Origin: Torymus aiolomorphi
Taxonomy: Eukaryota; Arthropoda; Insecta; Hymenoptera; Torymidae
Reading direction: 5' to 3'
Assembly (NCBI GenBank): GCA_036365515.1
Contig: CM070874.1
Coordinates: forward strand, 118,195,440 to 118,259,439
Length of the DNA stretch: 64,000 nucleotides
Shown: positions 53,283 through 64,000 of the stretch, piece after piece
How positions within the stretch are numbered: the stretch's first letter is position 1
Layout of the letters: each line of letters begins with the position of its first letter
Position numbers and translations under genes: made by a program
Notes under the pieces: generated by a model
Database searches by the model: none
The model's input: the letters and a program-made list of their open reading frames with translations, nothing else
Told to the model about the DNA's origin: nothing

Positions 53283-53564
53283 GCTCTCTCTGTCTCTCTC
53301 TGTCTCTCTCTCGCTGTCTCTGTCTCTCTCTCTCTGTCTCTCTCTCTCTCTGTCTCTCTCTGTCTCTCTCTCTGTCTCTGTCTCTCTCTCTCTGTCTCTG
53401 TCTCTCTGTCTCTGTCTCTCTGTCTCTGTCTCTCTGTCTCTGTCTCTCTGTCTCTGTCTCTCTGTCTCTGTCTCTCTGTCTCTGTCTCTCTGTCTCTGTC
53501 TCTCTGTCTCTGTCTCTCTGTCTCTGTCTCTCTGTCTCTGTCTCTCTCTTTTTCTCTCTCTTTC
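53247..53564. repeat. Compound (TC)n / 14-bp (TCTCTGTCTCTCTG) tandem array
   Basis: It starts as (TC)n, passes through irregular TC/TG variants, and from about 53396 becomes a regular 14-bp unit repeated about ten times. On either strand it reads as long Ser/Leu or Arg/Glu/Asp open frames that are artefacts of the repeat. Confidence 0.95.
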
Positions 53565-56011
<2,447 letters not shown>

Positions 56012-56285
56012 CACACACACGCGTGTCTGTGGATTCGGATGAGTCATCGGAAAGAAAGAGTATATAGCCCTGAAGGTGCGCGTAGGTGGTGGTATATCGG
56101 AGTTATTGGATATTTATGCGTTTTTGGGACGGCGCGCAAACACGAATGAATTATACAAAACGCGCGATTAAGGTTCGATGAATCATCGCTGCGAGGCTTT
56201 CGAATTGAGAGATGTAGACGTATATATTTCCACAAAACTCCTTTCAATACTTTATAACGACAACAGCGTTGTTCTCGCCCCTGTG

Positions 56286-56287
<2 letters not shown>

Positions 56288-56361
<74 letters not shown>
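56288..56361. repeat. (CA)n microsatellite
   Basis: Perfect CA tract of about 37 units, only 290 bp from the (AC)76 tract. Confidence 0.98.
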
Positions 56362-56364
<3 letters not shown>

Positions 56365-57620
56365 AACGAGGCATAAAACCAACCGCGGAGCGACCCGATA
56401 AAAACGCAGCGAGCCAACTTTTCTACGCCGCTGGAACCCCGAGACACCCATTATATCATTTCAAAAACTCACTCTCCTCCTCGCCATATTAATTTTCCTC
56501 CCACTCTCTCTTCCTCCCGCACTATCTCGCTCCACTATCAGCCGCGAGCAGAAGGAAAAAGACCGTCTGTTTTATCCATTACCGTCCGCTCGCTCGTCCG
56601 TCCGTCCGTTCCTCCCCTTGTTTAGTCTTTATTATATAGCCTGCGCGCCATCTCTGCGGTCTCGCCGCGTATTATACCTATAGCTATACACGCCGGACTG
56701 TACCTGCGCGCACGCGGTAATTTTTCATACGCGCGAGTGCGCCAGACGGCGAGGTCTTTATTTATTTCGCGAGTACGCGTGTGTGTGTGAGGAGGTATAG
56801 TGGATTTTTCGCGAGGGGAGGTGGCGAGTCGGTTAGAGGACGACGATGAGCGTGGCGAGGAGCTGGATTAATGGATACCTGATGGTGGTTTTAAGCTTTC
56901 TTTTTGTTACGGTTGTGTATAGAGAGAGGGAGAGAGATTAGGAAAGAGAGTCGAAGGGTAGAGCGAGGAGATTGGCCGTCGGAGAGTTATTTATCATGTT
57001 TAGAATTTAAAGTGTGCGAATGGTTGAAGTGCTGAACTGACGTTTGCCTATTGTGATATGTTATAATTTAGTGTATCTAAAGTACCTTCGGTACTGAGCG
57101 AATCATGCATGAGTCACATACTGTCGTCTTCCGTCATCTATCTTCTATAATTATTTTGAAACATTTTCCACAATTGGATATACATTTAATGTGCTCAAAT
57201 GACCGTCTTTATCGCAAGACAGAAATCAATAACTGCAGAAATACGAAAACCCCAATCAATTTTTACCCTCCGCCTGTATATATGTATCTTATCCACCCCG
57301 TAACCTGCAGGCAAACGTATAACAATTCGATCCAGCGTCGCGCCCTAATCAAATAAACCGCTCTATAAACAACACACATCGGGTATACGGTGAAACTGGG
57401 TTATTCATTTCTGAAATTTCGCCGATCGTTCTACCCTGTCACTTAGCCGGCCGTTTTAATTATATGCATCATCTCTCCCTCTCCCTCATACATACATATA
57501 ATAGATATCCGCAGTCGCGGTTTTGTTTTCCAAAGCAATGGAAATAGAATACATGTATATATCCTCCTCTCCATGGCATGGCAACACGGTACTCTCATCC
57601 CCCTCCCCCCAGTCTCTCTG

Positions 57621-57651
<31 letters not shown>

Positions 57652-57661
57652 AATACGTATA
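56362..57661. other. Non-coding stretch, no gene recognised
   Basis: Mixed composition, with a (TA)n run at about 57625-57651. No coding or RNA feature supported. Confidence 0.5.
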
Positions 57662-58547
57662 TGAGTAAATCCACGAAACTGTCACACTTTTTGTGTCACA
57701 AAACTGATAAAATTTTTTTTTTTTTAGAAGCACACTTCTAAATTATGTAAAAATAATGTTGAAAAAGTGAAAAAACTTTTGTTACACGGTTTTACTTACT
57801 AAAATAAAATATTTTTTTAAATGCTCAAAAATTACCCTTTTTCAAATGTCAGTGATTTTATCAGAGAAAATAATACAGAAATTCTGAAAAAAGAGAGTTA
57901 AAATAGAAAACGAGAGCTTTCATTTGCTTTTTTGAAAATAAAAAAATGTTGATTTCTTCGAGAGTTACGTAGCTCTGAAGATGAGCTTAAACTGCAGGAA
58001 ATACTATGTCGATGTACAGAATCTCGCCTTTCATGGTCATCATCGTTTTTCAACTTTTTTGTGCATTTTAAGGTGGTTCTATGGGCAGATATAGTACTTA
58101 ATTATAAAATATTCTGCAATGAATTGTTCTCATACTGCAAAGTGAGAACCCATATAGTATCATAGACCGGTACTGTAAGTTACGGAAAAAAATTTTTTTA
58201 ACGAAATTTCAGTACTAACAAAGTAGATATCGTCAATGTAAAAAAATGATACGACATACGAGATATCGTGGATCAAATAAAAAAATTTTTAAAACCTTAA
58301 AAGTTACAGGCAATAGTTTATCAAGTTTGGCTCGAATTCATACCAGAGTCGTACAAAACTTGATTAACAATTGCCTGTAACTCTTCAAAACCGTGTCACA
58401 AAAGTTTTTTCACTTGTTCAACTTTACTTTTACATAATTTAAGGTATAAAGAACGAAAAAAAATCATGTATGGGAGGTGTTGCTTCTAAAAAAAAATTTC
58501 GGCAGATTTGCGACACAAAAAGTGTGGCGGTTTTGTGGATTTACTCA
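57662..58547. mobile_element. Fold-back MITE with TGAGTAAATCCAC ends
   Basis: Inverted arms begin TGAGTAAATCCAC at 57662 and end with the complement at 58547. TA lies on both sides. The arms share CACACTTTTTGTGTC and GTGAAAAAACTTTTGT blocks over more than 130 bp, but the right arm has an extra stretch of about 40 bp. The centre holds a further stem-loop at 58303-58381. No protein recognised. Confidence 0.87.
58303..58381. repeat. Internal stem-loop of the fold-back MITE
   Basis: GTTACAGGCAAT...TCAAGTTT pairs with AAACTTGA...ATTGCCTGTAAC, leaving a loop of about 30 nt. Confidence 0.85.
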
Positions 58548-61027
58548 TACATATACAAACATTCACCTCTCTTACTTTATCACTGTATAATATATATACA
58601 AACTCGAGTGTGCAATTACTCGCTCGCACCTTTTTACACCGCGTCCTTGCCGCCGCGCGCGCCTCAAGGAAAAATGCGAGCACAAAAATCCCAAAGTAAG
58701 AGAGAGAGAGAAGGCCGAGATCAATCGACCCGTAATTCAGCCACACACACATACACATACAAAAATCTCGACTTTCACTCACTGCGCGCCCCAAAAAAAA
58801 GCGCCTAGAGAGTTTAATTATGCCCCCACTCGATCCGTCCTTTCTTACCCGGTCTCTTTTCCCCGCGTCAGCGACTTCACTCGCGACGAGCGCTAGACGT
58901 GTCGTCGACACCGATCGAGTGCGCGTATAATTCATGCGCAGCCCCGAGTGCATCATCACCGCCGCCGCCGCTGCCGCGCAATGCCGAGAGGAGCTGATTT
59001 ACTTTATATGTGCGGCGCCGAGATCTCGATTTCCTTTCGAGCTGCTGCTCTCTGTGTACTGGTTTTTTTTCTGTCTCTCTATATAGGATATGAGGAGATC
59101 TCGAGAAAGTGTATGTGTGTAGCGAAGGATCACGCGGCCTTTGATGCTGCGAAGGATTTTAAAAAGGCTGTGTGCGGTGTTAACGAGCCTTTAATCGTCA
59201 CCTCTCGCGAGCTTCCGTTCTGAAATCGATGTGTATAGTAGTAGTAGTAGTAGTACACACGCCAGTTTTTGCGCGAGTCAAGGTTTTAATTTAATTTTAA
59301 GCCTTTTGGCGCTCGCCTTTTTTCTGCGCTCGAGAGAGAGACTAAAGTAGGCGCTCGTATATATAATGCGCGCGCGAGAGAGAGAGTACACAAGATGTCG
59401 GTTATACTTGACATGATTCAGCTAATTCGTGAATGGAGTTTTTTGTTTCTAATTTTTTCAACTAACGACTTGCTTCCGTTTCTATTTCAAATTATACGCT
59501 TCACTATTATTCCTAAAAATTATATTTTGACAATAAACGTGTCCGCACCATTAATCAATATTTCTATTTATTCGATAAAAATCTGACGTATAAATTATAT
59601 CCTCACTACAATAATTCGATTCAACCGGCGAATTGCCTAATAAAATACGCACGTCCGCTGTCTCGAATTTTCGCGTTAAATATCGATTCGAATAACGACG
59701 TTATCGGGGAATCAGTAGCACGTATGTATCGCGACGCAACGCGCCGGAAGAATGTTAAACAGCGCGCGGCTGCGGCATTTTGCAATATATTAAAAATCAA
59801 TACGCGTACTGGAAAATTTTTTTTTTATTCAACTCAATTTCCCGTTAATTCGTGCGACTATAAAAAAAAATCCATTATAATGGACCACGCTACTTTTTTT
59901 TTATTCATATTATATAACGTATAATACCCTTAGGAGCGATCATAAGGTCCACTAAATCATGATTCTCTATACGCGGAGCGCGCGGGTCTCCTCTCCATTA
60001 CACGCGCGGGAAGATTGAATTAGAACGTAACTAAATACATACATGGCACGGCACTCTCGCGCGGCCCCTTTGATGTCCCCTAAATATACACCTATGATGC
60101 ATTAATGCCATTTTCTCGCGCGCGCGATAGTGCGCGGCTCGTCCCCAGAAGCAAAACACTGCACCGCGGCGCTCGGTATTTTCGTTAACATAACTAAAGC
60201 GAAATTCATTCCCGGAACGCCGAGGCGACGCTGTTTTTCCGCGAACCTTAGTTGCGATCGTTAAGCGCGAGAAGGGGGCGGATGTTGCATCGATGCGCGT
60301 CGAGAGGAAAAAAAAACGAAGGTGTAGTTATTTGTTGCAAAAAAAGGTAAAGGTTGTTTTTATCTTGAGCTCAAGTTATTTTTAGTGGTTACAGGATAAA
60401 GTAACGTGGAGGTGAGTGAAGGTTTGGATGCAATTTATACGTTATGTCGAGGGATTTTATATATTTTTGGTTGTGAAAAATTATTCATTTCTCTTCCGAC
60501 GATGCAAGAGTGATAAACTCATTGTTTATTTAAGTGAAAAATAGAGTCTGGTTCTCTCATATTACTAACCCTTTACATTTCAACAGTTTATTAAATCATG
60601 ACATTTTTAATCTCGTGAATGAATAATTGCGCCTGAAAGCCATTCTTCAACTTGATTGACACTTAATATTACGTCGGCATATTTTTCATCAGCTAAACTT
60701 TCAAATTGAAATGGATCATTTCTATTCGCATTAATAATTAATCCACTCTCTTAGACAAAAAAAAAGAATGATTCGCTCGAACGTAATCAATCACTTTTAA
60801 CAAATCAAATAATTTCTGTCAGCACGTCCGCTTTACTAACCTTCGAACGAAAAATTGCCAGCATTTGTCGAAGCAAGCGCAAAATTACCGTCACTTGATG
60901 TCCACTAAAAGCCAATGAAACCAGCGGTGACCCAGCAACTAATTCGATTCCACCTCACGACCATGGAACCTCGACCCAAACAACGCACTCCCGACCCACA
61001 TGTGTATATAAACAGGGCGAAAATTTC
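58548..61027. other. Non-coding stretch, no gene recognised
   Basis: Mixed AT-rich and CG-alternating DNA. No coding frame with supporting evidence. Confidence 0.5.
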
Positions 61028-61036
61028 CTCGGTATG

Positions 61037-61089
<53 letters not shown>

Positions 61090-61101
61090 CTCTCTCTCTC
61101 T
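61028..61101. repeat. (TC)n microsatellite
   Basis: TC tract with one CG interruption near 61086. Confidence 0.95.
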
Positions 61102-61233
61102 TACCACCCGCTTTTGGCTCTAAAACCGTAATGAAGAAAACTCGTTACGTCAGACCACCTCTGCTGCTCCCTTTTGCATACACTCGCTGTAAAGCTCCTC
61201 GTTAATTATGCAATCTGCATGCCAGTAAGAGAG

Positions 61234-61264
<31 letters not shown>

Positions 61265-61380
61265 TGTGGAGCGCGCACGTTTATCATAATTTAGCGTATT
61301 TTCGGACGCTCGAGAGTTAGTTCAAATGCGACTGAGCGAGTCGAACTGAAATTATAATGCGCAGTCGATAATTGCCCGAC

Positions 61381-61417
<37 letters not shown>
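61381..61417. repeat. (TTG)n microsatellite
   Basis: About twelve perfect TTG units. Confidence 0.97.
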
Positions 61418-62225
61418 ATAATGTGGGTTGGGAAGGAAGTGACTATGGGGGAATAATTTATGGGAACTGACGGAGAAAAAGTTTGACTACGGCAGCAGTG
61501 TAATATCGTAAAACCATCGGACGAGTTTATTTTAAAATCGACGGGAAATTTATACATCGTCGAATCAATAAAGCTATTTGTCGTAAATTTGTTCGCTGGG
61601 CAGATTACACTTGGCGGATACTTATGAAGTGTAATTTTTAAGTATATATACGCGCGAGGGCTGTAAATCAGTCTCCTGTGGTATAAAACTCTCGATAATT
61701 AAAGCCTTTGTGCGTCAAAATTTATAGCTCCTAAAAAAAAATCGCAGCATTTAAAACTTACGAAACACTCCATACATATATAGACGTTACCAACTTTTTA
61801 GAATATACACGTTAGAAGAAGAAAAAAAGAAGACATTCCACTTTCCGCGATCGACGCAACGGAAAAAATATGTTCACCTAATTATTTTCCATGAAAACTT
61901 GGCGAAAACGACGATAAAAGAAAGGTGTCGCGTATATACAGCGGCCTTTCAACCTGGCAATATAATCAGGATAATTTATTCAAGCTCTCCGCATAAAGCC
62001 GCTACCGAGATAACGATCCCGCAGGGCGCGCGAGCATGCACACACACATACACATAAATCAAAACGAGTTCCTTTAGCCTGTTTTTTTTTTTTTTTCATT
62101 TTAATATAACGCGAGCCACCGCTGTCAGCGTTTATTTCGACCGATAAAATTACGATGCCGATCGATGTGTACAAACCGTTCGCGAAGTCTAGCCTGAGAG
62201 AGATAGGAGTGAGCAAAAATTACAC

Positions 62226-62229
<4 letters not shown>

Positions 62230-62284
<55 letters not shown>
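62230..62284. repeat. (GA)n microsatellite
   Basis: Perfect GA tract of about 27 units. Confidence 0.97.
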
Positions 62285-62286
<2 letters not shown>

Positions 62287-62638
62287 TAGTTTCGAGTAAA
62301 ATATACATTTATGAAGTTGCCGCAAGTTTGGGAGGAGGGTGGAGGAAAAGTTTTCGACGAGCGAGAGAGTCTTTGATTGCGCGCATTTTTCACAATGACA
62401 ACTGCTGCCGAGGAAGTTGAGTCGAAGATTTTGGCAGTGTTGTGCTCATTTATTGACAAACAATAAATATAGAAACACGGCTATTGCTGATAAAACGCTG
62501 ATAAATTTTTTAAAAAGGAATTTAACAGCAGCTGCTGAGTAAGAAACAATGAAACCCCTAACGCTCTATCAAGTATAATTAAAATTTGATAACGCTAATG
62601 TAGAATAAACTACGCGCCAATTACCGTATATTTCGTTT

Positions 62639-64000
<1,362 letters not shown>

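Overview
This is a eukaryotic, almost certainly insect, chromosomal window. It has spliced genes with short GT-AG introns, divergent insect ionotropic receptors, AT-rich non-coding DNA, abundant (AC)n and (AG)n microsatellites, and many small inverted-repeat transposons. The texture fits a hymenopteran such as a parasitoid wasp or ant, but that is inference. No bacterial, plasmid, phage or CRISPR feature is visible. Three protein genes can be supported, all in the first 24 kb.

Region 1 (1-9.5 kb): two ionotropic receptor (IR) genes lie head to head. The left one, on the minus strand, is cut by the window edge, so only its N-terminal exons are present. The right one, on the plus strand at 7208-9496, can be traced through seven exons to a 488-residue receptor. 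The DNA between them is a transposon nest. A palindromic element of about 300 bp is split by a 5,422-bp hAT element (990-6411) with 14-bp terminal inverted repeats and a perfect 8-bp target duplication. The hAT transposase is decayed. Inside the hAT lies a fold-back element with tandem hammerhead-ribozyme-like motifs and an inverted copy of the end of the transposase.

Region 2 (9.5-24.3 kb): a minus-strand orthologue of ANKRD50 was reconstructed as 17 coding exons (22670 to 11193; 1,594 residues). It has a P-loop NTPase-like N-terminal half, a long ankyrin array and a tail ending in the same ETPL as the vertebrate protein. A probable 5' UTR exon ends at 23937. Just beyond the stop codon, an 80-nt intron and a further 62-codon open exon keep the same frame. 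This suggests stop-codon readthrough or an alternative C-terminus. A MITE sits next to the first coding splice donor, and an intron carries another hammerhead-bearing fold-back element in sense orientation.

Region 3 (24.3-64 kb): I found no supportable protein-coding gene. The region holds members of several MITE families: CACGGAGA-ended TA-flanked elements, two of which carry tRNA-like pol III boxes; CCCTGG-ended TA-flanked elements; GGGTCTGAAG elements with 8-bp duplications; and two large fold-back elements near 40-41.7 kb and 57.7-58.5 kb. Very long dinucleotide tracts are frequent. In one case a TA-flanked MITE sits in one arm of a larger palindrome whose other arm preserves the empty site.

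All exon coordinates are manual readings from splice consensus plus reading frame. Gene identities rest on recognised protein motifs, without any database search.
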